The position numbers and the translations under genes are program-made. 64,000 nucleotides of DNA from contig NZ_LN909065.1 of assembly GCF_001486505.1 (NCBI RefSeq), forward strand, positions 558,001 through 622,000. Direction: 5' to 3'. Of the stretch, positions 43,155-52,681 are shown piece after piece. Position 1 is the stretch's first letter; every line of letters starts with the position of its first letter. Below the pieces are notes generated by a model. It was not told where the DNA came from. It saw only the letters and a list, made by a program, of their open reading frames with translations, and searched no databases. This stretch comes from Paenibacillus rubinfantis. GTDB lineage: Bacteria; Bacillota; Bacilli; Paenibacillales; Paenibacillaceae.

Positions 43155-44519
43155 TTAACCTACGATCAGCGCCGCCGTCTCTTCGTTAACCTGAGCAACG
43201 GAGTGGCCGATCTTATAAACATGAGGCAGCGGATAATCGCGGAACGCATTACGCGTATCGACGATCGGCACGCCGAGGCGAGCGATTCCCTCGTAATCGA
43301 AATTGCTGTGATTGGTTACCAAGACGATGCAATCGTAGGTTTTGAATTTATCGAGCTCGTAAGCGACGCTGTGTACCACGCCTCCCGATTTTTCACGGAA
43401 GCTGGCGGCATACGGATCATAATACTCCACGTTCGCTCCGCTGTCCTTAAACAGCTCATATACGGATAATCCCGGTGATTCGCGCAGGTCGGCGATATCG
43501 GGCTTGTACGCCATGCCGAGGATCAGGATACGGGACTTTTTGATCGATTTGGCGTATTCATTCATGATTTTGGACGTCTTATTCACGACGTAATAAGGCA
43601 TGTTGTCGTTGGTGGACTGCGCCAGCTCGATGAACTGGCTGTAGAAGCGGAAGCCTTTCGCTTTCCAGCTCAGGTACATCGGATCCAACGGAATGCAGTG
43701 ACCACCGATCCCCGGTCCCGGATAAAACGGCATAAACCCAAACGGCTTGGTCTTCGCTGCGTCGATGACTTCCCAGATGTCGATGCCCATCCGGTCGCAC
43801 ATCATCGCCATTTCGTTCACAAACGCGATGTTCACGCTGCGGAACGTGTTCTCCAGCAGCTTGGACATCTCCGCTACCTTGGGCGAAGAGACCGGTACGA
43901 CCGTTTGGACATACCGGGAATACAGCGCCGTCCCCAAATCCAGGCAAGCCTTCGTGGTTCCTCCGATGACCTTCGGGGTATTGTACGTATTAAATTTTGA
44001 ATTGGACGGATCGACCCGTTCCGGGGAGAAGCACAGGAAGAAATCCTCGCCGGCCGTATAACCCAGCTTTTCCAGCTCCAGCTGGATCAGCTCTTCGGTC
44101 GTTCCTGGATAAGTTGTGCTCTCCAGCGTGATCAGCATGCCTTTTTTCATATAGCGTTTTAACTGATCCACCACGGTGACGATATAGGAGGTATCGGGGT
44201 CCTGATTTTCGCTTAGCGGCGTTGGCACGCAGATGCTGACCGCGTCGAGTTCGGACAAATTCGCATAATCCGTGGTCGGCAGAAACCGGCCCGAGGCCAT
44301 CGCTTCCGCCAACGTTTGTGAAGAGATATCGTGAATATAAGAATCTCCGCGCTGGATTTTATCGATTTTCGTGGCATCAAGATCGATCCCAACGACCCGG
44401 AAACCCTGCTTTACCATTTCGACCGCCAGCGGCAGTCCGACATAGCCTAGACCCACAACGCCCAGTACGGCGGTTTTCGATTCAATCGCATTCATCAGCT
44501 TCTGGTAATGATTATTCAC
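43155..44519 (-). CDS. Nucleotide-sugar dehydrogenase (UDP-GlcNAc/ManNAc 6-dehydrogenase type)
   Basis: 454 residues. N-terminal Rossmann domain (GVVGLGYVGLPLAVEMVKQGF), central helix, catalytic Cys in GIGGHCIPLDPMYL, and C-terminal UDP-binding domain (LGMAYKPDIADLRESPGLSVYELF). It oxidises C6 of a UDP-hexose(amine) to a uronic acid with two NAD+. Sequence pattern fits WbpA/WecC-like enzymes better than UDP-glucose dehydrogenases of the TuaD type, but I cannot decide the substrate. It would supply an acidic sugar to the GT2 synthase in the same operon. Confidence 0.92.
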   Translation of the reverse strand: MNNHYQKLMNAIESKTAVLGVVGLGYVGLPLAVEMVKQGFRVVGIDLDATKIDKIQRGDSYIHDISSQTLAEAMASGRFLPTTDYANLSELDAVSICVPTPLSENQDPDTSYIVTVVDQLKRYMKKGMLITLESTTYPGTTEELIQLELEKLGYTAGEDFFLCFSPERVDPSNSKFNTYNTPKVIGGTTKACLDLGTALYSRYVQTVVPVSSPKVAEMSKLLENTFRSVNIAFVNEMAMMCDRMGIDIWEVIDAAKTKPFGFMPFYPGPGIGGHCIPLDPMYLSWKAKGFRFYSQFIELAQSTNDNMPYYVVNKTSKIMNEYAKSIKKSRILILGMAYKPDIADLRESPGLSVYELFKDSGANVEYYDPYAASFREKSGGVVHSVAYELDKFKTYDCIVLVTNHSNFDYEGIARLGVPIVDTRNAFRDYPLPHVYKIGHSVAQVNEETAALIVG

Positions 44520-44564
44520 AGGTTTCTACCTCCATTTTTTTGTCTGTCATTGATTCGGGTCCGA

Positions 44565-45377
44565 TTATTGGATACAGCGGCGAATTCGGGCGTCCAGCTC
44601 CACCGGAGAGAACGGCTTCGTAATGTAGTCGTCCACCCCGTTCTGAAAGCACAAGCTGATCGTCTTCTCGACCCGTTGCTCCGTCAGGACGACGACTTTC
44701 GGCATCTCTTCGCCGCCTACCTTCTGGATTTCATGAATATACGGCAGACCGTCGATCCCGTACAAGTTCAGCTCCGTCAGAACCAAATCCGGCTTCCAAT
44801 CGACGATCAAATCCAGGGCGGTCGTGCCGTTATCGGCCGTCATCGTCTCATACCCCTGCATATTCAATCGAATTTGCAGAAACTCGCGAACCGCCGGGTC
44901 CCCTTCCACGATCAGGATCCGACTTTTAACAAGCAACAGGTCGGCTTTGGTGAAAATATGAATATCGTCAGAGTAGTTCTGCTTGGCTTTTTCCTCCATT
45001 TGACTTAGCAGCTGCGGCGTAATCTCCGCCCGCGAGGAGAAGCTGGCCAGCGCCATCTGCGGACGATAATCGGCAACGCGCTCCTGCAGCTGCTGCTTCA
45101 GACGCAAGCCTTGATAGTGGACGGCATTCAGCGTCAGACCCGGCAGCAGCACCGCCACGCTTCCCGGCTCATCCCCGCCCCATACGTCAAAGTGAAGTCC
45201 CGGTTCAGATTCCAGAATTCCCCGCACTTGGGAAGCCACGTAAGAGGGGCCACCTGCGGAATAAATGAACAGCACCCCGTTCACCTCGTTGGCCGTCTCC
45301 CTCACGCGTTGCTCCATATCGGCATATAAGCCGGATCGTTCCGTTTGGTTATGCAGTGCCATCAGGTTTGACATCAT
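44565..45377 (-). CDS. Degenerate GGDEF-receiver fusion protein
   Basis: 270 residues. Residues about 31-135 look like a shortened GGDEF domain: GVLFIYS, then FDVWGGDEPGSVAVLLPG, with Pro in place of the last Phe and the metal-binding Asp region missing. Residues 152-270 are a receiver in which the phospho-acceptor Asp is Glu 202 (LVLTELNLYGIDG) and the acidic pair reads E158-G159; Thr 232 and Lys 254 remain. No output domain. It is thus unlikely to make c-di-GMP or be phosphorylated normally, but may bind ligand or mimic the phosphorylated state. It lies inside the polysaccharide operon, next to the synthase. Confidence 0.8.
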   Translation of the reverse strand: MMSNLMALHNQTERSGLYADMEQRVRETANEVNGVLFIYSAGGPSYVASQVRGILESEPGLHFDVWGGDEPGSVAVLLPGLTLNAVHYQGLRLKQQLQERVADYRPQMALASFSSRAEITPQLLSQMEEKAKQNYSDDIHIFTKADLLLVKSRILIVEGDPAVREFLQIRLNMQGYETMTADNGTTALDLIVDWKPDLVLTELNLYGIDGLPYIHEIQKVGGEEMPKVVVLTEQRVEKTISLCFQNGVDDYITKPFSPVELDARIRRCIQ

Positions 45378-45510
45378 TCATTCCCGCCTTTCTTCTTCCG
45401 TAAGTTTATCCTAAAGTTTGGTTATTTCATGGATCCAAGCCTTTCCTTTGCCCTATCATCCCCTTTCCGGCCACCCGGCCGCGAAGCGGGGCAGGAGAGA
45501 TGCCCGAAAG

Positions 45511-46989
45511 CTACGCGGATTTGGCCGGTTTCGTCGCTTTGGCGGCCGCCTCCCCTTTGTCCTGCCAGCTTTGTCGGGTCATCGTCCCCCAGGAATTGTT
45601 GTTGCGCAGAAATTGGATATGCCCTTGAATCCGCCACAATCCCCCGAGCTGCGCGTAACCGAAAAACTTGAACGCCGAAAACATCAGCAGCTTGCATAGA
45701 TCCGACAGCTTATTGAAGCGCTTGAATGCCAGCTCCTCAAGCAGCAGCGCCCCGATGCTGAGCACGTAACCGCTGAGGAAATTGATCAGCCAGAACACCG
45801 CGAGAACCCGCCAATGCGTCATATCGAGCAGCGTATACCCGATCAGGGCGAGCAGCCCCGTGATTTTGAAATAAGGGTTTAACGCTTCAAAAATAATGTT
45901 GTACGGCATCGTCAGAAGCCCCATCACTTTGTATTTCGGATTGAAGGCCATGTCATAGTTCTCGATCATGTTCTTCAGGTTTCCGCGGCCCCAACGCTTG
46001 CGCTGGTTGGACAAGATCCGGTACGAGTCCGGCGCCTGCGTCCAGCACACCGCCTCCGGACAAAACGCGATGCGGTATTTCAGCTTGTTCTCCAGCATGT
46101 AGCGGTGGAGTTTAATGATGATGTTCATGTCCTCGCCGGGATACCCGCCGCGATAACCGCCGACGGCGATCACGTAATCCTTGCGGAACAAGCCAAACGC
46201 CCCCGACACGATGATCAGCCCATTGATGGAACTCCAGCCGATCCGGCCGCCGAGGAACGCCTTCAGGTATTCCGTAGCCTGGAACATCGGCCAGATTTTG
46301 CGGGGCAGCGAAACCTCTTTCACCGCCCCGTTCTCGATCACGCAACCGTTGGCGATCCGGACATCGCCACCGATGGCCACCGTCTCCTCCGGATTCTCCA
46401 TATACATGCGAGCCATCCGAATCAACGCGTCCTTCTCCAGCAGCGAATCGGCATCGATCGAAGAGATCAGCGGATAATGCGACAGGTTGATCCCTGCATT
46501 CAGCGAATCGGCTTTGCCGCCGTTCGGCTTGTCGATGACGTACAGATGCGGGTATTTCGGATTATGGTACACCGCCGTAATCGGCTGGCAGTCAATCGTG
46601 TGACGAATGTCCGGATTCGGCAGCGGCATCAGCTCAAATTCGTCCCGCAGCACGCCCAGCGTGTTGTCCTTGGACCCGTCGTTAATCACGATCACCTCAT
46701 AGGTCGGATAATTCAGGGTCAGCAGGCATTTGACGTTCTCAATCACCGTGACCTCCTCGTTAAAGGCCGGCACCAGCAGCGAAACCGGAGGAACCAGCTC
46801 GGAGCCGGATAACGTGTTGTATTTCGAAAAGGCTGCCCGGCGGAAGATCGTCAGAATCTGGCGGAACGAGAACGTCATAATCGAAAAATAAACCAGGTTG
46901 ACCGTCATGACGTAATACGTCGCGAACAGTCCATAAATCAGCAAAATATCCCTAAGCAGTGGTCTCCCTCCTCTCAAGCGCAAACGCAA
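45511..46989 (-). CDS. Processive GT2 glycosyltransferase (polysaccharide synthase)
   Basis: 492 residues. An N-terminal membrane segment, a large cytoplasmic GT2 domain with VPAFNEE, VINDGSKDNT, the DADS metal site, GYPGEDMN and QRKRWGRG (QxxRW), and four or so C-terminal transmembrane helices. The combination is that of inverting processive synthases such as PgaC, HasA and cellulose synthases. The start overlaps the HEAT gene by 38 bp; a slightly later start is possible. The adjacent UDP-sugar dehydrogenase suggests an acidic or amino-uronic polymer. Confidence 0.92.
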   Translation of the reverse strand: MRLRLRGGRPLLRDILLIYGLFATYYVMTVNLVYFSIMTFSFRQILTIFRRAAFSKYNTLSGSELVPPVSLLVPAFNEEVTVIENVKCLLTLNYPTYEVIVINDGSKDNTLGVLRDEFELMPLPNPDIRHTIDCQPITAVYHNPKYPHLYVIDKPNGGKADSLNAGINLSHYPLISSIDADSLLEKDALIRMARMYMENPEETVAIGGDVRIANGCVIENGAVKEVSLPRKIWPMFQATEYLKAFLGGRIGWSSINGLIIVSGAFGLFRKDYVIAVGGYRGGYPGEDMNIIIKLHRYMLENKLKYRIAFCPEAVCWTQAPDSYRILSNQRKRWGRGNLKNMIENYDMAFNPKYKVMGLLTMPYNIIFEALNPYFKITGLLALIGYTLLDMTHWRVLAVFWLINFLSGYVLSIGALLLEELAFKRFNKLSDLCKLLMFSAFKFFGYAQLGGLWRIQGHIQFLRNNNSWGTMTRQSWQDKGEAAAKATKPAKSA

Positions 46990-47710
46990 AACGTCCCAGC
47001 GCCGCTGCCTCCCCCGGCACCTCTTGTCCCCGCATTGCGGCCAGCGCCACCTTCACCAGATCCGGGTTATCTTCCTTCAGCAGTTGAAGTAGAAGTCGGC
47101 TGGCGTCTAGCCGCGTCTCCATCAGAATATCAGCGGCCAGGTGGTGAATCGGCTTGCCGTGGCGCAATAGATGGATCAGCATATCCCTGAGCTGCTGCTC
47201 GTGCTCCGCGCTTTTGGCGATCGAGCGGGCAAGCACGATACTCAGCGGGCTGTATTTCTGATGCTTCAACATCGCGAGCAGCCGCGGCACCGCTTCAGCC
47301 GCCCGCATTCCGCCAAGGCGGTAAGCAGCGGCGATCCGCCGGCCATAGAATAAGCTGTCGAGCAGCTTCAGGTCTTCCCGGACAAAACCGGCGTTATAGC
47401 ATAAATCGATCAGGTTCTGCTGCAAGTCGCCCTTAAACTGTTCGATCCATTCGGTCACCCGCTGCTGGATCACCCTCCGCTCCAGATCGCTCAACTTGCC
47501 GGGCGGCAGAGGAAGCTCCTCCGTATCGCCCAGATGAGCCTGAAGGAATAGGAAGTAATCCTGATGCTTCCGCAGGTATTCGTTGGTTTTGCGCTGAATG
47601 CGCAAATGCCGGATTTTCATATAAAACAAGAGCAGCATGCCTATGACGATCAGCCCCAGGCATACATAAATAAAGGCAATTGCCAGGCCAAGATGCTGAC
47701 CCGCCATCAT
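46952..47710 (-). CDS. Membrane protein with HEAT-like repeats
   Basis: About 252 residues from MMAGQHLGLAIAF (ATG 47708-47710), chosen for the GAGGAGG directly upstream; the reading frame is open further but has no site. One transmembrane helix at about 8-30, then a cytoplasmic helical region with alpha-alpha repeats in the last 130 residues (AYRLGGMRAAEAVPRLLAML, PDLVKVALAAMRG). HEAT-like folds bind partner proteins, so it could be a scaffold for the synthase encoded next. I do not recognise a named family. Confidence 0.7.
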   Translation of the reverse strand: MMAGQHLGLAIAFIYVCLGLIVIGMLLLFYMKIRHLRIQRKTNEYLRKHQDYFLFLQAHLGDTEELPLPPGKLSDLERRVIQQRVTEWIEQFKGDLQQNLIDLCYNAGFVREDLKLLDSLFYGRRIAAAYRLGGMRAAEAVPRLLAMLKHQKYSPLSIVLARSIAKSAEHEQQLRDMLIHLLRHGKPIHHLAADILMETRLDASRLLLQLLKEDNPDLVKVALAAMRGQEVPGEAAALGRFAFALERRETTA

Positions 47711-47733
47711 CGTTTCCTCCTCTCGGCGCCAGG

Positions 47734-49980
47734 TTATTCTCCCGTGGTCCGACGATCCGGCAAGGTCTGGTAGAACGCCTGCAAGGCGTAATAACCGGAC
47801 TTCAGCCGCTCCGTGTACTGTACGGTTTCCCATGGCTGCCATACGTATTTCGGGAACGCGTCTAAAGTGACCACTTCCCCGGTTGCTCCGCTTTCTGTTC
47901 CCGGGCCCTGGACTTCTGCTTCGCCCCGCTCCGTAATCCAGGGCACGAAGGTCAGTCCGTCCGTCTCGGTTGTCGAGAACGCGCGGTCCTCCTTCAGCGG
48001 TCGGTAGTCTATGACCTGCCGCGAGCTGGGGTCCGCAAAGCCCAGGAGCATCCATGGGATGCGAAGTTCTATCTCATTGCCGCTGTACTGCCAAGAAGCA
48101 AGCGAATTGAAGTTGGCGCTTCCCGGATCGGTTGTACCGCGAATCAGCTTGCCGACGGTCATGTCCTGAAACGGATGAGCCGAACGGGTGTCGGGCGGCG
48201 TCATCGTCAAGCTGACCGCGAGTTTCCAGGGTTGGAACTCCACGGTTTGCTTCTCTGTGGGATCATCCAGCATCCAATATCCGTACCGTCCGTATAAGCG
48301 GCGATGGAAATCATAACTTGGCGCGACCCGCACTTCGGTCTCCTCGTCACTTCCGATCGCCACGATCGCCTCCAGGCCATCGCTTAGCATTCGCCCCGGA
48401 AGCTCTGCTGTCGGCTGGTTGCCGCCGGGCTGTGTATCGGCCCCCAGTTGGATCAACCGCTTGCCCGGATCAAACGGCTCGCTTAGTTGCAGCCCCACGT
48501 AGACGTAAGCTTCGTCGTGCGTAACCTGCAGCCGGTCGATTCCCGGGGACGGACGATCCCAGGCTTGGACTTCTCCCTCCGGCAGCGCCTCCCAATCGTC
48601 CAGCTTGCCGTCGATCGTGAGGTCGTCTTCTTTGCCGGAGCCCATGCCCAACACGCCAAACTGCTTCTCGTTGGTTAACACGTTAAGCCAGAAAGAACGC
48701 CGATCCTCCGGAATTTCGAAGCGCATCGTATTCCAGGTTTTCTTAAACCATTCGTCTTGCCACATAAACAAGATCGCGCCGGCATACCCGGTATCGTAAA
48801 TATCCTTCGTCAAGGAGACGTTGATCTCTCCCTGCTCCTGCTCGTTGTGGCCCCCCTGGTTCCGGCCACCACGACCGAGATGGGAAACGCCCAGCGAAGA
48901 AGGAACACCGTATTCAGTAATCATCACCGGGATGTCCTTATAGTAAGCTTTCAGGTCCTGCAAATAAGCCTTATAAGTGTTGAAGTCCCCACTCCCGTCC
49001 GGGATCGTCTCCAGCGTTTTATCCAGATGGAAAAAGTCGGGATAGTACGGATACGCGTGATAGGCGGCGAAATATCCTGCTTCCCATTTCACCGGCTGGA
49101 TATGAGTGGCATCGACGCTGGCAAGGTCCTCTTCGAACAGCGGTTCGCCGGGATGCTTCAGCACGTCGGTCGTGACCCAATTCGTAAAGGTAATCGGATG
49201 CTCCCAGCCGTAAGCGCGCTCCTGCCGGGCGGTGTCGTCCACCAGCTCCGCCAACCAGCTCTCAAACGGACTCGCCTCCCCCGTCGCCGCAAAATACTGC
49301 CCTTGATACGCCGCCATATCGGCGTGCTTGCGATTCGTGTTATCCACCATTTCCGGATCCCATTCGGTGCCGATATGCCAAGCCATCAGATAGGGACCGG
49401 CGTTGGCGGTATATTTGCCGCCCGACGTTCCCGGCTGCTTTGGCGCCTTCAAATCGCCGTAAACGGCTTTGACCGCTTTTTCAATCTCTCGGTGAAAGGC
49501 TTCCTTGATCCCGGGAATATAAGCATCCTGCTGCTCGATAAGCTGCTCCTCCGGTGACCAGATGCCTTGAATGAAATAGAGGGGATCCTTCCCCTTGTCC
49601 CGGTTGTACTTCACCAGAGACTTGTAAAACACCGGATTATGCACCGTATAAATTCGAATGACGTTTGCGCCCATGTCGTCAATTTGTTGGAACCAGCGCA
49701 AGTAATCGTCTTCCGTAATCGGAAATTCCCCAGGAAAATGTCCCGGTACCGTCGCCCCCAGGTTGACGCCCTTAACGAACATCTCCTCCCAGCGGCTCTC
49801 CCCGTCATAGGCTAAAAACTTGTCGCCTTTAGTGCGGAACTTCAGCTCGGTTCCGTCCTCGGCCGCATAGCTGTAATGAGGCGGCGGCCAGTTTAGCACG
49901 ACCAGCACCACGCAGCCTGCGATCAAGATGCCCGCCAACACGAGCCCGACCGCCAATCGTTTTTTCGCTAATGTTGTCAT
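47734..49980 (-). CDS. Membrane-anchored clan-A glycoside hydrolase-like protein with CBM9-like domain
   Basis: 748 residues. An N-terminal transmembrane helix (about 8-30, with LIAGC that could also be a lipobox) is followed by a TIM-barrel resembling GH2/GH5 enzymes: FVKGVNLGATVPGHFP, ANVIRIYTVHN, acid/base Glu 206 in WHIGTEWDPE and nucleophile Glu 356 in PVMITEYGVPS. Residues about 460-720 look like a carbohydrate-binding CBM9/DOMON-type module (LTIDGKLDDWEAL). It is the first gene of the operon. It may cut or edit the polymer at the membrane surface. Confidence 0.82.
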   Translation of the reverse strand: MTTLAKKRLAVGLVLAGILIAGCVVLVVLNWPPPHYSYAAEDGTELKFRTKGDKFLAYDGESRWEEMFVKGVNLGATVPGHFPGEFPITEDDYLRWFQQIDDMGANVIRIYTVHNPVFYKSLVKYNRDKGKDPLYFIQGIWSPEEQLIEQQDAYIPGIKEAFHREIEKAVKAVYGDLKAPKQPGTSGGKYTANAGPYLMAWHIGTEWDPEMVDNTNRKHADMAAYQGQYFAATGEASPFESWLAELVDDTARQERAYGWEHPITFTNWVTTDVLKHPGEPLFEEDLASVDATHIQPVKWEAGYFAAYHAYPYYPDFFHLDKTLETIPDGSGDFNTYKAYLQDLKAYYKDIPVMITEYGVPSSLGVSHLGRGGRNQGGHNEQEQGEINVSLTKDIYDTGYAGAILFMWQDEWFKKTWNTMRFEIPEDRRSFWLNVLTNEKQFGVLGMGSGKEDDLTIDGKLDDWEALPEGEVQAWDRPSPGIDRLQVTHDEAYVYVGLQLSEPFDPGKRLIQLGADTQPGGNQPTAELPGRMLSDGLEAIVAIGSDEETEVRVAPSYDFHRRLYGRYGYWMLDDPTEKQTVEFQPWKLAVSLTMTPPDTRSAHPFQDMTVGKLIRGTTDPGSANFNSLASWQYSGNEIELRIPWMLLGFADPSSRQVIDYRPLKEDRAFSTTETDGLTFVPWITERGEAEVQGPGTESGATGEVVTLDAFPKYVWQPWETVQYTERLKSGYYALQAFYQTLPDRRTTGE

Positions 49981-50595
49981 CGGATTTACCCTTAGTTCAC
50001 CTCGCTGTTCTTCTTTTCGTGCACGTTCCGAAACATCGAAGCCCCCAGCCGTACCCGGCCTTTCCCGGAGAGCACCGTCCTTTCGAACGGCCGCTTTCTA
50101 TGCAGCTATGCAGGTGATGATGCAGTATGGCCGATTCGCACCTCCGCTTCTCAAAATCACTATTTATCATGAACCAAGCGCCCCTATCGTGTAACTAGGC
50201 TAATGGGAGTGTTTTACAGCTGGGGCTGTTTTCCGGGGGAGACGGATTTTCGGCATCCTTGTCCGGCTGGGTCATTTCGTGATAATAGACGTACAAAATT
50301 CAACTAGGTTTCGCTCAATTTTTACACCCTTTTCCATAATGGTTACAAAATTGATACCAAAGTCTTGTCTGAAAATCGCGTCATGATGCGGTTTTCCACG
50401 ATTTGCCTTAGTTACAGCCCAAGTTAAAAAAAGCTTCCCTGGTCCCAGCTTGGGACTAGCGTTGTTTCGTCGTTTGGAGTGACGGATTTCCGTCGGGCCA
50501 TCCTGACTCGGGTGGCGACTTCCTTCCTAAAAAATGACGTTTTCCCGCACTTGCCCATTCCGGACACGGAAAATAGATTTCACCGGACGTTAACA
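49981..50595. other. Long non-coding gap upstream of the polysaccharide operon
   Basis: About 615 bp with no convincing gene. On the minus strand a hairpin GTCCCA/TGGGAC (50442-50456) followed nine bases later by a seven-base T-run (50426-50432) could be a leader terminator about 450 nt before the operon start, or a backup terminator for the 50683 unit. I looked for a c-di-GMP riboswitch here and did not see its conserved segments. No good promoter was found by eye. Confidence 0.35.
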
Positions 50596-50638
50596 AATAG
50601 AGCTGCCGATCCGCCAGCGGCGGTTCAGCAGCTCTATT
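50596..50638 (-). terminator. Terminator of the SOS cassette
   Basis: Perfect 11-bp arms AATAGAGCTGC/GCAGCTCTATT around an inner CCGCC..GGCGG hairpin, 45 nt past the stop at 50683. Confidence 0.78.
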
Positions 50639-50682
50639 CCTTTAACGTTCGTTTTACGCACTTTTACCCGCCGTTGACCTGG

Positions 50683-51018
50683 CTAATTGGCCTCGGCTCC
50701 TAGAATGTCCGCGAACGCGATCCATTCCGGGCCGGCCTCGGTCTGAAGGCATGCCCGCCGCCCGCCGGGATCCACTCGCGTCACGGTTCCTAGGACCTCA
50801 CGCCCCTGCCATTCCCCGAAGAGGCGCAGGCGCACCTGCGTTTTGCCCTGCAGCGAAGCCGTGAGAATGCGGGAAATCCGCTCCAGCTCCTGCTCGTCAA
50901 GGACCGTCCGCTGCTTGCGCTCCTCACTGCGGCTGCTGCGTAAAATCGCCTCCTTATGCTCCGGCAGCATCATCCGGGACGACTCCCACAATCCGTTGCC
51001 ATATAACTTTCCTTTCAT
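50683..51018 (-). CDS. YolD-like protein
   Basis: 111 residues. The N-terminal YGNGLWESSRMMLPEHKEAI box is the mark of YolD-like proteins, which in Bacillus are paired with UvrX/YqjW-type DNA polymerases. The start overlaps the stop of the polymerase gene (ATGA), so translation is coupled. Members are proposed accessory factors of translesion polymerases; biochemical role unclear. Confidence 0.85.
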   Translation of the reverse strand: MKGKLYGNGLWESSRMMLPEHKEAILRSSRSEERKQRTVLDEQELERISRILTASLQGKTQVRLRLFGEWQGREVLGTVTRVDPGGRRACLQTEAGPEWIAFADILGAEAN

Positions 51019-52250
51019 CGGTAATGCCCTCCAATCTTGCCGGCCCGATCCCGGGCCTGACCGGCGCCGGTCAGCGATACCGCGCGAAAAATCGCCGATT
51101 CCCCAAAGCGGCGTTTAATTTCATCGGTCGCCCGCTCCAGCGCCTGGTATCTCGGCCGCTCGTCGAACAGGGTCAGCTGGTATTCATCATCCCGCACCAG
51201 GCCGGTTAGCGTGACCCCCACCTTGCGGACCGGCTGGCCGTCCCAATGACGGCGGAACAGCCGCATCACCCCGTCGTACACCTGCTTGGTCACGTTGGTT
51301 GGATCAGGCAGCTTCATCTGCCGGTAAAATCCGGTCGGATGATCAAAATCCGCTCCCCGGCAGCCTACGCTGACAACCCCGCCCATGTAGCCCTTTTCCC
51401 GGCAGCGGCGGCAGACGAGCTCGGTCAGCTCGAGCAGCGGCACCGCCGTCTCCTCCAGCGAGTAGTAGTCGCGGGGCAACGTCATTTCATGCCCGATCGA
51501 CTTCTCCCCTTGATGACTGTTCGGATCTACCGGCGAGTCATCGATGCCGTTCGCCAGCCGCCACAGCACCTCGCCGTTCACGCCCCAGCGCTGCCGCAGC
51601 CGCGCCAGCGGCAGGTTCGCCAGCTCCCCGATCGTGCGAATGCCCATCCGCAGCAGGTGGCGCTCCATGCGGGAGCCGACCATAAACATTTGCCGGATCG
51701 GCAGCGGCCACAGCACCTTCGAGACCGCCTCGCGCGGCAGAACGTACAGGCCGTTGGCGTTTTTCTTGGCGAAATTGTCGCAGGCCATTTTGCTGACCGC
51801 CTTGTTGTAGCTGATGCCGAAACGGCTGTAAATGCCGGTCTCGCGGCGAATTTTTTCCTGGATCATCAGGGCCAGCCTCTTCGGTTCGCCGAACAGCGAC
51901 AGGCTGCCGGTCACATCGAGATGCTGCTCGTCGATGCTGTACGGCTCCACCAAGTCTGTAAACTGCTTCATGATGTTGGTGATCTGCATCGATACGGAGA
52001 TGTACCGCTCCATGCGGGGCCGCATCACCACCAGGTCCGGGTATTTCGCCAAAGCCGTGCCCAGCGTCTCCGCCGTCGTCACGCCATACTGTTTCGCCAG
52101 CGGACAAGCAGCCAGCACGATGCCCGAGCGGCGCTCCGGGTCACCGGCCACGATCAGCGGACGATCCTTATGCTGCGGGTGATCTGCCTTCTCCACGCTG
52201 GCATAGAAGGACTGGCAGTCGGCCAGCATGACCACGCGTTCCGATTTCAT
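51015..52250 (-). CDS. Y-family DNA polymerase (UvrX/YqjW type)
   Basis: About 411 residues from MKSERVVMLADCQSFYASVEK (ATG 52248-52250), with GGAGGGG upstream. Catalytic acidic residues are in MLADCQSFYASVE and YSIDEQHLDVTG, with the Y-family DE pair in SIDE. A helix-hairpin-helix region (RMGIRTIGELANLPLARL) and little finger domain follow. It performs error-prone bypass of DNA damage. Middle gene of a three-gene cassette under two LexA boxes. Confidence 0.93.
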   Translation of the reverse strand: MKSERVVMLADCQSFYASVEKADHPQHKDRPLIVAGDPERRSGIVLAACPLAKQYGVTTAETLGTALAKYPDLVVMRPRMERYISVSMQITNIMKQFTDLVEPYSIDEQHLDVTGSLSLFGEPKRLALMIQEKIRRETGIYSRFGISYNKAVSKMACDNFAKKNANGLYVLPREAVSKVLWPLPIRQMFMVGSRMERHLLRMGIRTIGELANLPLARLRQRWGVNGEVLWRLANGIDDSPVDPNSHQGEKSIGHEMTLPRDYYSLEETAVPLLELTELVCRRCREKGYMGGVVSVGCRGADFDHPTGFYRQMKLPDPTNVTKQVYDGVMRLFRRHWDGQPVRKVGVTLTGLVRDDEYQLTLFDERPRYQALERATDEIKRRFGESAIFRAVSLTGAGQARDRAGKIGGHYR

Positions 52251-52633
52251 GAGAACATCCCCTCCTTCGTCACATCGATCCCAAGATAAGCGCAAAGCCG
52301 GCTGATCAGTTCGGCTTTGACCAACCCCCACAGCATGGAAAACTCGTACGTGTAGCCCCGGCATAAATACCGGGCCTCAATCCCCAGCTTCGTCCGCCGC
52401 TCTTCAAACACCTTTAGTCCATGCTCTCGCATGCTTTGCCGCACCCGGGTTAAATCGGCGGTCGCGGCGTTCTGCAGCAGGCCGATCAGCCCCTTATACA
52501 CCTGCGGCAGCTTTAACGAAGCCGACGCCAATGCGCGTTGGTCCCGTTCCAGCGCGTCGAGCAGCAGCGGAAGCAGCACGTACTGCTTGATCATCTCCGC
52601 CTCCTCCTGCGTTTGCCAAGGAATAGGTTTCAT
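52247..52633 (-). CDS. Conserved small protein of the SOS polymerase cassette
   Basis: 128 residues, not recognised by name. It is mainly helical with MIKQYVLLPLLLDALERD near the start and a conserved-looking YTYEFSMLWGLVKAEL segment near the end. No transmembrane or catalytic motif is apparent. It is the first gene behind the LexA boxes and overlaps the polymerase start (ATGA), so it is likely a partner or regulator of the polymerase. Confidence 0.72.
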   Translation of the reverse strand: MKPIPWQTQEEAEMIKQYVLLPLLLDALERDQRALASASLKLPQVYKGLIGLLQNAATADLTRVRQSMREHGLKVFEERRTKLGIEARYLCRGYTYEFSMLWGLVKAELISRLCAYLGIDVTKEGMFS

Positions 52634-52681
52634 GCCGTTCCCTTCTTCATGCTGTCTGTCAATAAGCTCACCCTCTAGTCA

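Noticed and set aside
49981..50595. c-di-GMP or c-di-AMP riboswitch upstream of the polysaccharide operon
   Set aside because: The conserved segments of these classes could not be found on either strand; only an imperfect hairpin with a T-run is present.
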